Made by a program: the position numbers and the translations under genes. A stretch of 64,000 nucleotides of DNA from Autumnicola sp041679265. Its GTDB lineage: Bacteria; Bacteroidota; Bacteroidia; Flavobacteriales; Flavobacteriaceae. The stretch spans positions 62,001-126,000 of the forward strand of contig NZ_JBGFSM010000009.1 in the NCBI RefSeq assembly GCF_041679265.1, in the 5' to 3' direction. Positions within the stretch are counted from its first letter, which is position 1. Every line of letters starts with the position of its first letter. Under the pieces are notes generated by a model. It was not told where the DNA came from, searched no databases, and saw only the letters and a program-made list of their open reading frames with translations. Shown in pieces: positions 17,541 through 26,283 of this stretch.

Positions 17541-20303
17541 TTAAAGTGAATAGTTAATGCCTATGGAAAATGTAGCTCCCTTTTTAAAGGAATTAATTAC
17601 CTGGGAATTTCCATTTATATCTTCCTGAGTGAGTTCAAAATCTGGATTGAGAATATTTTGAACTTTAAAATTGATTCCCCAATGCTCCGCAAAAGTGCTT
17701 CTTGCAATAAAATCTAATGTGGGAATTCCGGTCTCTACAATATTTCCTTTTTGTTGAACTCCTAGTGAATATATCCTGTCGCTGAAGTAATTAAGAACTA
17801 CCGAGGAAGTAAGTGCAAAATTTTCTGAATTATAGTTATGCGTTAAATCCGTGTTTAGAAGAAAAGGTGCGGCACCTTCAAGTTGGTCTTCATTATTTGT
17901 AAAATTTGTAGATTCATCTGTTAAATCCTGACGGGAGTAGAGGTAAGATGCGTTTAGCCCAAAAGACAATTCTTGATTTGTTGTAGAATTTTCTCCTCCT
18001 TCAACTTCAAATATATCTTTACGTACTTCCACTTCCACCCCTGCAACATCTGCTTCGTCACCAGAATTTATGTATGACAGTTGGTTGGCTGCTGAGTTTA
18101 CCTGTACACGGTTTATAGGATCTATGATTTTTTTGTAGAAACCAGTAAGTGATAATATTTCACTGGAACTTAGGTAATATTCATATTTTATGTCAAAATT
18201 ATAGTTATCTGAAGGTTGTAGGTCAGGATTACCATAACTGGCAAAATTTACATCCTCATATACAAAAGGAGCTACTTCCTTGAATTGAGGGAAGGTATAG
18301 GTTTTACTACCTACTACTCTTAAAATACTATTTTCGCTAAAATTGTATTTTCCTGTTATACTTGGTAGAAAGTAATTTTTGTTAATTGTAGAAGGATCAA
18401 CGTTTAAATCGTCAGCACTGCTTGAAAGATTTGTATTCCAGTTTACATATTGTTCAACATTTTCATATCGCATGCCTAAAATGGCAGTTAATTTTGTGTT
18501 GAAGTTGTATACAACATCTGCAAATCCTGCATGAATGGTTTTTTCTCCTTCATAAAAAAATGGATCCAAGGGGTTAAAATCATCTCCAAAACCGCTATTG
18601 GTAGTTAACCTGAAAGTGTTGTTCGAAAGGTTTTCATCATTAAAAAGAAGGTCAGGGTTATTAGTGTCTACCGGGGCAGGAGAACCAAAATCATGGTTAA
18701 ATTGTAAAAACTCAAAAGTTCTGTCGGTGTCTTTATAATCGTAGCCTAAATTTATTTGACCTTTAGTTGAACCATCATCTTCTATTTCTCCAATCTTATA
18801 ATTAAAGTTTAGATGTCCAGCGATCTCGTTTTCTTCAAGTTCAGAAAAGAATCTTAGGTTATAGGCTGGTGTCCCTACAGCAACCCTGTAATTGCTGCCA
18901 TTGTACACAAAAGTATTCTGCCGCCTGTCTGGTTCGTTGGCGCGGGTCATATTGTATGCTACCGCCGCGTTTAGATCCAGTCTCTCAGATAATTTGAAAT
19001 TCCCGTGAAGCTGATTGACAAAAATACTATTATCATTTACCTGTTGCCTCCTTATGAATGCATAATCGGTTTCTTCTTCAGAAATGTTAGCCGATTGGCC
19101 AAAATATTCTCCCACACTTTGGGAATTGTTATGGATATAAAAGGAATTAAGTTCTAAATTGTTATCATTAAATTCATAGTTAAAATTACCCATTAATATT
19201 TGAGAAATATTATAAAGGTATTTTTGAAAATCCAGGTTACGCAATGGTAAACCCTGGGCGTTTATAACTTTTGTATTTCCTTCCTGGTAAGCATACTTAC
19301 TGTCCATAGAACCAATTAATAATGCACTAAATTCATTCTCCCCTATGTCAAAACGCTTTCCAGCCTGGAATGAGGCTTGTGTATTTATTTGTGTATTTCT
19401 GGAATTAGGAGCCAGGGAATTTTGAAAGTCATAATTGTTTAAGCTGGTAATTGGGCTGTTATTGTCTGTTCCGTAACCAAACCAGCTGGCACCATCTACG
19501 GTCTTAAAATCTCTATTTACTGCCAAAGAATTAAATCCTGTGCCTATTCCAATTTGCAAGGCTTCGCTTCCATAAAGTTCTTTGGAAACAATATCGATGT
19601 TTGCGCCGGCCATATCCCCGTAAATTTCAGGACGAAATGTTTTGCTTATGCTTAAGCTGTTAATAATGTTCGAGTCAAAAAATTCCAGTGCAATATTTTT
19701 ATATTCAGGATCTTCTGAGGGTAAAGGCAAGCCATTAAGAGTCGTAGAATTATATCTGTCTCCCAAACCGCGAACAAAAACATTTTTCACACCTTCCTGC
19801 TTACTTACGCCGGCAAGTTTTGTTACGGCAGATTCAGCATCACTTACACCTTTACGCGCCAGCTCCTGTGCGCCTATACTTTCCTTAATTTGAATAGCGC
19901 CTTTTTGCTCCAGCAGAAGCGCAACTTCAGAATCCCTTCGTGAAACGGTAGAGATTACCACTTCATCCAGAGAGGCCGCACTTGCTCCAAGTCCTGTGTT
20001 TACTTCTGTCACCTTTCCTGCCACCACCTCTACGTTAGGAACTTCAAGGGTTTCGTAGCCCACAAAGCTAAATTCCACAGTATAAGTGCCGGGTTGAAGT
20101 TTGTCCAGCACATAAAGTCCATCCATATCTGTAGTAGTTCCCCTGGATGTTCCTTTTATGATTACATTAGCAAAGGGAAGCGCTTCCCCGTTCATTTCTT
20201 TGTCGGTTAATTTCCCAACGATGGAACCCGTGGTACCTTCCTGCGCAAGTGAAGGCAGGGTGGTGAAAAAGATTAAAGCTAAAAGCGTTACAATTTGTTT
20301 CAT
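17541..20303 (-). CDS. TonB-dependent receptor with carboxypeptidase-regulatory-like N-terminus
   Basis: A 920-residue outer-membrane receptor. A signal peptide (residues 1-20) is followed by a carboxypeptidase-regulatory-like domain (about 24-115; IVGKLTDKEMNGEALPFANVIIKGT). Next is the plug (about 125-245; VTKLAGVSKQEGVKNVFVRGLGDRYNSTTLNG), and then a 22-strand-type beta-barrel ending in an aromatic-rich strand (FSIGINYSL). There is no SusD partner; instead the downstream gene encodes a surface beta-helix lipoprotein. It is divergent from a PhoB/PhoR-like system; direct repeats at 20357-20373 lie between them. Energy comes from TonB-ExbBD. The ligand is unknown. Confidence 0.93.
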   Translation of the reverse strand: MKQIVTLLALIFFTTLPSLAQEGTTGSIVGKLTDKEMNGEALPFANVIIKGTSRGTTTDMDGLYVLDKLQPGTYTVEFSFVGYETLEVPNVEVVAGKVTEVNTGLGASAASLDEVVISTVSRRDSEVALLLEQKGAIQIKESIGAQELARKGVSDAESAVTKLAGVSKQEGVKNVFVRGLGDRYNSTTLNGLPLPSEDPEYKNIALEFFDSNIINSLSISKTFRPEIYGDMAGANIDIVSKELYGSEALQIGIGTGFNSLAVNRDFKTVDGASWFGYGTDNNSPITSLNNYDFQNSLAPNSRNTQINTQASFQAGKRFDIGENEFSALLIGSMDSKYAYQEGNTKVINAQGLPLRNLDFQKYLYNISQILMGNFNYEFNDNNLELNSFYIHNNSQSVGEYFGQSANISEEETDYAFIRRQQVNDNSIFVNQLHGNFKLSERLDLNAAVAYNMTRANEPDRRQNTFVYNGSNYRVAVGTPAYNLRFFSELEENEIAGHLNFNYKIGEIEDDGSTKGQINLGYDYKDTDRTFEFLQFNHDFGSPAPVDTNNPDLLFNDENLSNNTFRLTTNSGFGDDFNPLDPFFYEGEKTIHAGFADVVYNFNTKLTAILGMRYENVEQYVNWNTNLSSSADDLNVDPSTINKNYFLPSITGKYNFSENSILRVVGSKTYTFPQFKEVAPFVYEDVNFASYGNPDLQPSDNYNFDIKYEYYLSSSEILSLTGFYKKIIDPINRVQVNSAANQLSYINSGDEADVAGVEVEVRKDIFEVEGGENSTTNQELSFGLNASYLYSRQDLTDESTNFTNNEDQLEGAAPFLLNTDLTHNYNSENFALTSSVVLNYFSDRIYSLGVQQKGNIVETGIPTLDFIARSTFAEHWGINFKVQNILNPDFELTQEDINGNSQVINSFKKGATFSIGINYSL

Positions 20304-20356
20304 TCCTGTGTTTAAATTCTATGGCGCAAATAAACGGCGACAATGTAAACACGAGG

Positions 20357-20373
20357 TTAATCACATATTAATC
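20357..20373. promoter_or_regulatory. Direct repeats with 11-bp period between TonB receptor and PhoB-like regulator
   Basis: TTAATC occurs at 20357-20362 and again at 20368-20373, an 11-bp period, and a related TTAATG follows at 20384. OmpR/PhoB-family regulators bind direct repeats of this period, and the neighbour at 20475 is such a regulator. The site is in the divergent gap and could act on either gene. AT-rich sequence makes chance occurrence possible. Confidence 0.35.
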
Positions 20374-20474
20374 GTTTATGATGTTAATGTTAGATAAAGG
20401 TTACCAATCTTCCGGATGAACCTAAAAATGAAATTTATCTTTATTTTTACTCATAATTTCTCTTAACTACTGTA

Positions 20475-21158
20475 ATGAAGAAAAAAGATATTACTATCCT
20501 GTTGGTAGACGATGAACCCGATATTCTTGAGATTGTTGGGTATAACCTTTCTTCGGAAGGCTACAAGGTAATAACTGCCGATAATGGCGCCGAGGGTGTG
20601 AAGCTCGCTAAAAAGAAAAATCCACAGCTCATTATCCTGGATGTGATGATGCCGGGAATGGACGGGATTGAAGCCTGTGAAAAAATCAGGAAAATTCCTG
20701 AACTGGAAGATACCATCATCGCCTTTTTAACAGCAAGAGGTGAAGATTATTCCCAAATGGCCGGTTTTGATGCCGGAGCCGATGACTATATTACCAAACC
20801 TATCAAGCCAAAAGTACTGGTAAGTAAAGTAAAAGCGCTTTTAAGAAGGTTTAAGGATGATACCCCTAATGCCAATATTGTAAAAATTGGAAATCTTACA
20901 ATTAATCGAGAAGAGTACAAAATAGTAAAGGATGGTAAGGAAATGCTTTTGCCCCGTAAGGAATTTGAATTATTGTCCCTGCTGGCTTCCAAACCCGGGA
21001 AAGTTTTTAAGAGAGAGGATATCATGGATAAGATATGGGGTAATGATGTGGTGGTAGGAGGAAGAACCATAGATGTTCATATAAGGAAACTGCGGGAAAA
21101 AATTGGGGACGATAGTTTTAAGACGGTGAAAGGAGTGGGATATAAGTTTGTGGTTTAA
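20475..21158 (+). CDS. OmpR/PhoB-family response regulator
   Basis: A 227-residue response regulator. The receiver domain (about 5-120) has acidic residues DDE at 12-14, the phosphoacceptor Asp56 in LIILDVMMPGMDG and the conserved lysine in ITKPI. The C-terminal winged helix of the OmpR/PhoB type (about 133-225) shows LPRKEFELLSLLASKPGKVFKREDI and RTIDVHIRKLREKIG. The stop overlaps the ATG of the sensor kinase by one base, so they are translationally coupled. The PhoB-like sequence suggests, but does not prove, phosphate control. Confidence 0.93.
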   Translation: MKKKDITILLVDDEPDILEIVGYNLSSEGYKVITADNGAEGVKLAKKKNPQLIILDVMMPGMDGIEACEKIRKIPELEDTIIAFLTARGEDYSQMAGFDAGADDYITKPIKPKVLVSKVKALLRRFKDDTPNANIVKIGNLTINREEYKIVKDGKEMLLPRKEFELLSLLASKPGKVFKREDIMDKIWGNDVVVGGRTIDVHIRKLREKIGDDSFKTVKGVGYKFVV

Positions 21159-22237
21159 TGGCAAAAAAATTTAAGCGTTCATACAAATTTGCAATAAAGA
21201 CCTCGGCATACATCGCGGTATTTGTGAGTCTTTTGGTAGGCGCTTTTTTGTTTTTTATGGGGAACCTGCAAGGGGTGCCTATGCTCATTTTTATAATAGC
21301 AACCTACACCTTCTCTTTCTTTATAATACAGCAGCGGGTAGAGTATTTTATTTACCGCCGTATTAAAAAGATCTATGACAATGTTTCTTTGCTGGATTCC
21401 ACAACCCTCCGCCCCAGCCAGGTCACTACAGATATGGCTACCCTTACCAAAGAGGTGGAGAAGTTTGCTGAAAATAAGAAGCTGGAAATTGAAGCTCTTA
21501 AAATAAGGGAAACCTACCGGAAAGAATTTATGGGAAATGTGTCTCATGAACTTAAAACTCCCCTTTTTACGGTTCAGGGATATATCCTTACGCTGCTGGA
21601 CGGTGCAATGAAGGACAAATCTGTAAGAAAGAAATATCTTAACCGCGCAAGTAAAGGGGTAGAGCGGCTCATCTATATTGTAAAGGACCTGGACATGATC
21701 ACCAAACTGGAAACCGGCGACCTTCACCTGCAAATGGAAGATTTTAATATTGTGGATCTTATACAAAGTACTTTTGACCTTCTGGAAATGAAGGCTGCCA
21801 AGAAAAATATTACCCTTACGTTTGATACCGCCTACCAGGAACCTGTTTATGTTAACGCAGATAAGGAAAGGATTCAGCAGGTACTTACCAATCTGGTGGT
21901 AAATTCCATTAAATACGGGAAAAAGGATGGTACCACAGAAATTTCCATAGAAAACCTTATCAAAAATAAGGTAATTGTAAGAATTACCGATAATGGAGAG
22001 GGCATAGAGAAACAGAACATTCCCCGGCTTTTTGAGCGCTTTTACCGTGTGGACAAAAGCGGTTCAAGAAAAGAAGGCGGCTCGGGATTAGGCCTTTCTA
22101 TTGTAAAGCATATTATTGAAGCACACGAAGAAAAAATATATGTGGAGAGTGTTTTTGGTGTGGGAAGTGAATTTTCTTTTACCTTAGAAAAGAGCAAAGA
22201 GTTCCCTAAAATGGCTGGTACCTCCAATATCTTTTAA
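21158..22237 (+). CDS. PhoR-like sensor histidine kinase
   Basis: A 359-residue membrane kinase. Two closely spaced membrane segments (about 14-35 and 40-58) leave almost no periplasmic loop, as in PhoR proteins that sense through partners. The HisKA domain carries the phosphoacceptor His130 in FMGNVSHELKTPLFTVQGY; the ATPase domain has VVNSIKYG (N box), ITDNGEGI (G1) and GGSGLGLSIVKHI (G2). It forms the partner of the adjacent regulator. The last 54 bp overlap the 3' end of the convergent glycosyltransferase gene. Confidence 0.92.
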   Translation: MAKKFKRSYKFAIKTSAYIAVFVSLLVGAFLFFMGNLQGVPMLIFIIATYTFSFFIIQQRVEYFIYRRIKKIYDNVSLLDSTTLRPSQVTTDMATLTKEVEKFAENKKLEIEALKIRETYRKEFMGNVSHELKTPLFTVQGYILTLLDGAMKDKSVRKKYLNRASKGVERLIYIVKDLDMITKLETGDLHLQMEDFNIVDLIQSTFDLLEMKAAKKNITLTFDTAYQEPVYVNADKERIQQVLTNLVVNSIKYGKKDGTTEISIENLIKNKVIVRITDNGEGIEKQNIPRLFERFYRVDKSGSRKEGGSGLGLSIVKHIIEAHEEKIYVESVFGVGSEFSFTLEKSKEFPKMAGTSNIF

Positions 22238-23236
22238 GCCCTTGTAATCTTTAAGTTCCTTTAGGAGGGAAAGCTCAAACTTATCCTGCCTGCAAAAAGG
22301 CGCAATTCCTAAATTCTCTAATCGTTCTGCCAGATATTCCTGTTCAAACTGGCCTGGGGTGGGTATAAAAAAGGCCTTCTTTTCCAGTTTGGCGAAGTCC
22401 ATGATACTGGTGTAACCAGAGCGGGAAATAATATTTTCCGAAGAATTAAGCACTTCTTCCAGTTCTTTTCCAAATTTATAATTTTCTATCACCAGATTTT
22501 TATTGTCCAAACTTGGGGTAAAGTTTTCACCCAGCAGCCCTCTAAGCATTAAAACCTTTTCTGAAGTATTTTCAAACTTCTTCAGAAGGATTTCTTCCAG
22601 CAGGCTGCGCTGGGGCTCGGGCCCTGAAAGGAGGATAAGAAATTTGTACTTCACTGGCAGGTCCCGTTTTTTAAACCTGCTTAGGGGCCCTATGTATTTT
22701 ATCGCGTCAGCCCTTTTTCCAAGATGGCCAAGTATGCCACTAAGATTTTTACTGCCAGGGGCATCTGGAATCCAGCATTCATCAAATTTCCTAATATATT
22801 TTTGATGAATTTTACTGCTGAAGTAAGTGGTGCTTCCGCTTAGCACATTTAACTGGTGAGTGATAAACACACAATTCAGGTGTTTATACCGTACTCCAAA
22901 ACGATTATCTGAAATAATGCCGCTAAGATTGTAATCTTCCACCAGTTTTTTTGCAAGCTTTTTTTCCTCTTTTATGGCTTTCAAGATTCTTGGGCTGTCC
23001 CACATCATTTTCCATTTTAGGGTACTGCCATTGGTAGAATATTCAACATTATAAGAAGGGAGTTCAAAACTGGAAAGGTGTGGAAATTCCTTTTCCAGCA
23101 GCAAAAGGGCATTTCCATCTGAAGCCAGCACAGGTTCAAAATTGTGTTGCTCCAGCGCATGAATAATAGGAATACAGCGGGCAGCATGGCCAAGGCCCCA
23201 ATTTAGTGCTGCGACTAAAATTTTTTTTCTGCGCAT
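22184..23236 (-). CDS. Glycosyltransferase family protein (GT-B fold)
   Basis: A 350-residue protein resembling bacterial GT-B enzymes related to MurG and UDP-glycosyltransferases. The N-terminus ILVAALNWGLGHAARCIPIIHAL (5-27) matches the family's donor/acceptor loop, and the C-terminal half has NIISRSGYTSIMDFAKLEKKAFFIPTPGQFEQEYLA (about 282-317), the nucleotide-sugar site. Acceptor and sugar are unknown. The 3' end overlaps the sensor-kinase gene by 54 bp on the opposite strand. A -7 element at 23241-23248 would put transcription start at about the ATG, suggesting a leaderless message. Confidence 0.8.
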   Translation of the reverse strand: MRRKKILVAALNWGLGHAARCIPIIHALEQHNFEPVLASDGNALLLLEKEFPHLSSFELPSYNVEYSTNGSTLKWKMMWDSPRILKAIKEEKKLAKKLVEDYNLSGIISDNRFGVRYKHLNCVFITHQLNVLSGSTTYFSSKIHQKYIRKFDECWIPDAPGSKNLSGILGHLGKRADAIKYIGPLSRFKKRDLPVKYKFLILLSGPEPQRSLLEEILLKKFENTSEKVLMLRGLLGENFTPSLDNKNLVIENYKFGKELEEVLNSSENIISRSGYTSIMDFAKLEKKAFFIPTPGQFEQEYLAERLENLGIAPFCRQDKFELSLLKELKDYKGLKDIGGTSHFRELFALF

Positions 23237-23240
23237 ATAA

Positions 23241-23248
23241 CAAATATA
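23241..23248 (-). promoter_or_regulatory. -7 promoter element for the GT-B gene (possible leaderless mRNA)
   Basis: Minus-strand TATATTTG fits TAnnTTTG. With the start about 7 nt past its centre, transcription would begin around 23237, next to the ATG at 23236. Confidence 0.4.
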
Positions 23249-23267
23249 TTGTTATCTCCCACTTCCC

Positions 23268-23275
23268 TATTTTTG
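23268..23275 (+). promoter_or_regulatory. -7 promoter-like element for trmB
   Basis: TATTTTTG fits TAnnTTTG 29 bp before the GTG at 23305. It lies downstream of the alternative upstream start at 23206, so that longer frame is unlikely to be used. Confidence 0.4.
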
Positions 23276-23304
23276 TTAATTTTACCAAAATATTAAATAT
23301 TGCC

Positions 23305-23976
23305 GTGGGAAGTAAAAATAAATTAAAGAGATTTAGAGAAAATGAGAATTTTGCAAATGTTATTCAGCCTTCAAGAGAAGAATTAACGGCCGGCAGGTTT
23401 GAATGGCAGGGACGCTGGAATCAATTCTTTGGAAACGAAAATCCGCTAATACTCGAGCTGGGATGTGGGAAGGGAGAGTACAGCTTAGGCCTTGCCCGGC
23501 AATATCCTGAAGCCAATTTTATAGGAATAGATATTAAGGGTGCCAGGTTTTGGCGTGGTGCAAAAACCGCCCTGGAAGATAATCTTTCCAATGTAGCCTT
23601 TCTGCGCACCCAGATAGAACTTATTGATCATGCTTTTGCTGAAAATGAGGTAGACGAAATCTGGATTACCTTCCCAGATCCGCAGATTAAATATAAAAGG
23701 ACAAAACACCGGTTAACCAACAGTACTTTTTTGCAAAAATATAAGCATATTCTAAAGCCTGAAGGAATAGTAAATCTAAAGACCGACAGTGAATTTATGC
23801 ACGGTTACACCCTTGGGTTGCTTCACGGTGCAGGACATGAGGTGATTTATGCACATCACGATATCTATAAAAATGAATATTCGCCAAAAGAAGTGCGCGA
23901 AATTCAAACATTCTACGAAAAGCAGTACCTTGAAAAAGGAAAGCCTATTACTTATATAAAATTCAGGATAAACTAA
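23305..23976 (+). CDS. trmB: tRNA (guanine-N7-)-methyltransferase
   Basis: A 223-residue class I methyltransferase of the TrmB family, which forms m7G46 in tRNA using S-adenosylmethionine. Motifs are LILELGCGKGEYSLGLA (SAM site, about 45-61), IGIDIKGARFWRGAK, and the family signature WITFPDPQIKYKRTKHRLTN (about 125-144). I chose the GTG at 23305 (VGSKNKLKRFRENENF), which gives the normal N-terminus; the frame back to 23206 overlaps the divergent gene and has no family-like sequence. LysE follows 3 bp downstream. Confidence 0.92.
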   Translation: MGSKNKLKRFRENENFANVIQPSREELTAGRFEWQGRWNQFFGNENPLILELGCGKGEYSLGLARQYPEANFIGIDIKGARFWRGAKTALEDNLSNVAFLRTQIELIDHAFAENEVDEIWITFPDPQIKYKRTKHRLTNSTFLQKYKHILKPEGIVNLKTDSEFMHGYTLGLLHGAGHEVIYAHHDIYKNEYSPKEVREIQTFYEKQYLEKGKPITYIKFRIN

Positions 23977-23979
23977 GGA

Positions 23980-24603
23980 TTGGAAGAAGCGAAACTTATA
24001 ATCATCACCTATTTTGCTGCCTTACTTGGCGTTTTGCCTCCCGGTCTGGTAAATATGACCGTAGCTAAAACCTGCCTTAAAGAAGGGAAAAAGAGTGGGG
24101 TGTATGTGGCTGCAGGAGCTTCCAGTATTGTGTTGGTGCAAGCATTTATTGCGGTTTTGCTGGCCAAGTATATTTTTGCGAACCCGTTTGTACAAAATAT
24201 CCTGCTTAGAGCCGGGCTGGTGATTTTTCTCATTTTAGGTATTTACTTCTTTGTAATGGCCAAAAGAAAAACGGGGATTGAGCACAAATCCCATAAGGCG
24301 AATGCCCATAGTATTTTTAAAGGCATGCTCATTGCGGCTCTAAATGTATTTCCAATTCCATATTTTGTTGCCATTGCAGGGGCTTTAAACGTGGGAGTAG
24401 GAGTGACCTATCACTGGTACAAGATCATCACCTTTGCCATAGCAGCTTCTTTGGGTACTTTTACCAGCCTGTATGTTTATGTCTTTTTTTTTAACAGGAT
24501 TGAAGGCAAAACCGAGACCTTCTCCCGTTATTCTAATTATTTTATGGCCGGTTTAATGCTGGTGCTGGTAATTATCACCCTCTTTAGAATTTACAACGCA
24601 TGA
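23980..24603 (+). CDS. LysE/RhtB-family exporter
   Basis: A 207-residue membrane protein with about six membrane segments. The N-terminus LLGVLPPGLVNMTVAKTCLKEG has the family's P-P/G-P motif and fits the LysE superfamily of amino-acid exporters. The start is a TTG at 23980, 3 bp after the trmB stop and preceded by AAGGA, a plausible ribosome site; no ATG is available nearby. The stop overlaps the ATG of the next gene by 4 bp. The exported substrate is unknown. Confidence 0.83.
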   Translation: MEEAKLIIITYFAALLGVLPPGLVNMTVAKTCLKEGKKSGVYVAAGASSIVLVQAFIAVLLAKYIFANPFVQNILLRAGLVIFLILGIYFFVMAKRKTGIEHKSHKANAHSIFKGMLIAALNVFPIPYFVAIAGALNVGVGVTYHWYKIITFAIAASLGTFTSLYVYVFFFNRIEGKTETFSRYSNYFMAGLMLVLVIITLFRIYNA

Positions 24604-24950
24604 AGCAGGATGGCAACAGTGGTTTTTTCAAGAAGGTATATCAGGTAGCTGAAAAAATTCCTGAAGGAAGGGTGACTTCTTATGGTGCGATAGCAAAATA
24701 TCTGGGCTCGCCACAAAGCGCAAGAATGGTGGGATGGGCAATGAATGCTTCAAAAGGAATGGAGAACATCCCCGCGCACCGGGTGGTAAACCGTAAAGGC
24801 CTGCTCACCGGGAAAAGCCATTTTAGCGGGACCAATGCCATGCAGCTGTTACTGGAAGAGGAAGGTGTACAAGTAAGGGAGCTTCAAATTCACAATTTTG
24901 AAGCAATCTTCTGGGATCCCATGAAAGAACTTGATGAAGAATTCAACTAG
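24600..24950 (+). CDS. Alkyltransferase-like (ATL) protein, MGMT family without active cysteine
   Basis: A 116-residue protein with the DNA-binding domain of O6-alkylguanine transferases: VAEKIPEGRVTSYGAIAKYLG (16-36), the finger-arginine region QSARMVGWAMNAS (39-51) and PAHRVVNRKGLL (58-69). In true methyltransferases the motif is P-C-H-R; here alanine (residue 59) replaces the acceptor cysteine. ATL proteins bind O6-alkylguanine without repairing it and hand the lesion to nucleotide excision repair. It overlaps the LysE stop by 4 bp (ATGA) and is the last gene of the trmB operon. Confidence 0.88.
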   Translation: MKQDGNSGFFKKVYQVAEKIPEGRVTSYGAIAKYLGSPQSARMVGWAMNASKGMENIPAHRVVNRKGLLTGKSHFSGTNAMQLLLEEEGVQVRELQIHNFEAIFWDPMKELDEEFN

Positions 24951-25027
24951 TAAAAAGATCATCAACCAGGTTTATGCTTCAATAAATCAATTATAGGTAA
25001 ATCCTTCGTATTCTTAGGTTTTCCACC

Positions 25028-25035
25028 TATATTTG
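25028..25035 (+). promoter_or_regulatory. -7 promoter element for the mrp operon
   Basis: TATATTTG fits TAnnTTTG and predicts a leader of about 108 nt before the GTG at 25147. The leader contains two short hairpins, AGCCT/AGGCT and AGCAGA/TCTGCT (about 25091-25134). Confidence 0.5.
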
Positions 25036-25146
25036 CATTTAGAATCAATCTACATAAGCTGTTATGGGATTGTGTTAAGTTTATATAAAAAAGCCTTTTC
25101 AGGCTAAATGAGCAGATAATTTTTTCTGCTGAAAAATAAATACATT

Positions 25147-26283
25147 GTGAACTTGAATAAGAAAGACATTTTAAAAGCCCTGGAATCTGTTTCCGTGGCC
25201 GGTGAAGGAAAAAATATGGTTGAAGCCGGGGTGGTTCAGAATATCATGATCTTTGGAGATGAGGTGGAGGTAGACCTGGTTCTTGGATCTCCTGCGCTTC
25301 ATATCAAAAAGAGGGCAGAGGTTGATGTAATGAAGGCCATTCACGAAAAGGTGAATCAAAAGGCCAAAGTGAAGGTGAACATTAAAGTGGAAGCCCCAGA
25401 GAAAAAGAAACCTGAAATAAAAGGTAAACCAATTCCCGGAATAAACAATATTATCGCCGTAGCTTCAGGCAAAGGGGGTGTGGGAAAATCTACCGTTACT
25501 GCCAATCTTGCGGTTACATTAGCCAAAATGGGCTTTAAAGTAGGGATTCTTGATGCCGATATTTATGGCCCGTCAACTCCAATGATGTTTGATGTGGAGG
25601 CAGAGAGGCCTCTTTCTGTGAATGTAGACGGAAAATCTAAAATGAAGCCTGTGGAAAATTACGGGGTGAAGATCCTTTCTATCGGATTTTTCACTAAACC
25701 TAACCAGGCTGTGGTTTGGAGGGGCCCTATGGCTGCAAAAGCTTTAAACCAGATGATTTTTGATGCGGCATGGGGAGAACTGGACTTTTTACTGGTAGAT
25801 CTTCCTCCGGGCACGGGAGATATTCATCTTTCTATTATGCAGTCCCTGCCAATTACCGGCGCGGTTGTGGTAAGTACGCCTCAAAATGTAGCTTTGGCAG
25901 ATGCTAAAAAAGGCGTGGCCATGTTTCAGCAGGAAAGTATTAATGTACCTGTGTTGGGTATCGTGGAAAATATGGCCTATTTTACTCCTGAAGAATTGCC
26001 TGATAATAGATATTATATTTTTGGCCAGGAGGGGGCCAAATATCTTGCTGAAGATTTGCAGGTGCCCTTTTTGGGAGAAATCCCATTAGTACAAAGCCTG
26101 AGGGAATCGGGGGATATTGGCCGTCCTGCAGCCTTGCAAACGGCAACTCCCCTGGAGAAGGCATTTGAAGATATTACCAGGAATATGGTGCAGGAAACCG
26201 TAAACAGGAACGAAAGTTTACCTCCAACCGAGGCAATTAAGATTACTACCATGGCTGGATGTAGCGCCGTTAAAAAGAAATAG
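25147..26283 (+). CDS. Mrp/ApbC-type P-loop ATPase (Fe-S carrier family)
   Basis: A 378-residue protein. The N-terminal DUF59/MIP18-like domain (about 4-80) is followed by a Mrp/NBP35 ATPase with the deviant Walker A GKGGVGKST (108-116), DADIYGPSTPMM and LLVDLPPGTGD. Family members carry or insert iron-sulfur clusters. The C-x2-C usually found after the ENM motif is absent: here ENMAYFTPEELPDN is seen. Start is a GTG at 25147; no earlier ATG is in frame. The NifU-like gene begins at the very next base after the stop, so the two are coupled. Confidence 0.9.
   Translation: MNLNKKDILKALESVSVAGEGKNMVEAGVVQNIMIFGDEVEVDLVLGSPALHIKKRAEVDVMKAIHEKVNQKAKVKVNIKVEAPEKKKPEIKGKPIPGINNIIAVASGKGGVGKSTVTANLAVTLAKMGFKVGILDADIYGPSTPMMFDVEAERPLSVNVDGKSKMKPVENYGVKILSIGFFTKPNQAVVWRGPMAAKALNQMIFDAAWGELDFLLVDLPPGTGDIHLSIMQSLPITGAVVVSTPQNVALADAKKGVAMFQQESINVPVLGIVENMAYFTPEELPDNRYYIFGQEGAKYLAEDLQVPFLGEIPLVQSLRESGDIGRPAALQTATPLEKAFEDITRNMVQETVNRNESLPPTEAIKITTMAGCSAVKKK

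Noticed and set aside
23206..23304. N-terminal extension of TrmB to 23206
   Set aside because: It overlaps the divergent glycosyltransferase start and lies upstream of the putative promoter; the extra residues have no family similarity.
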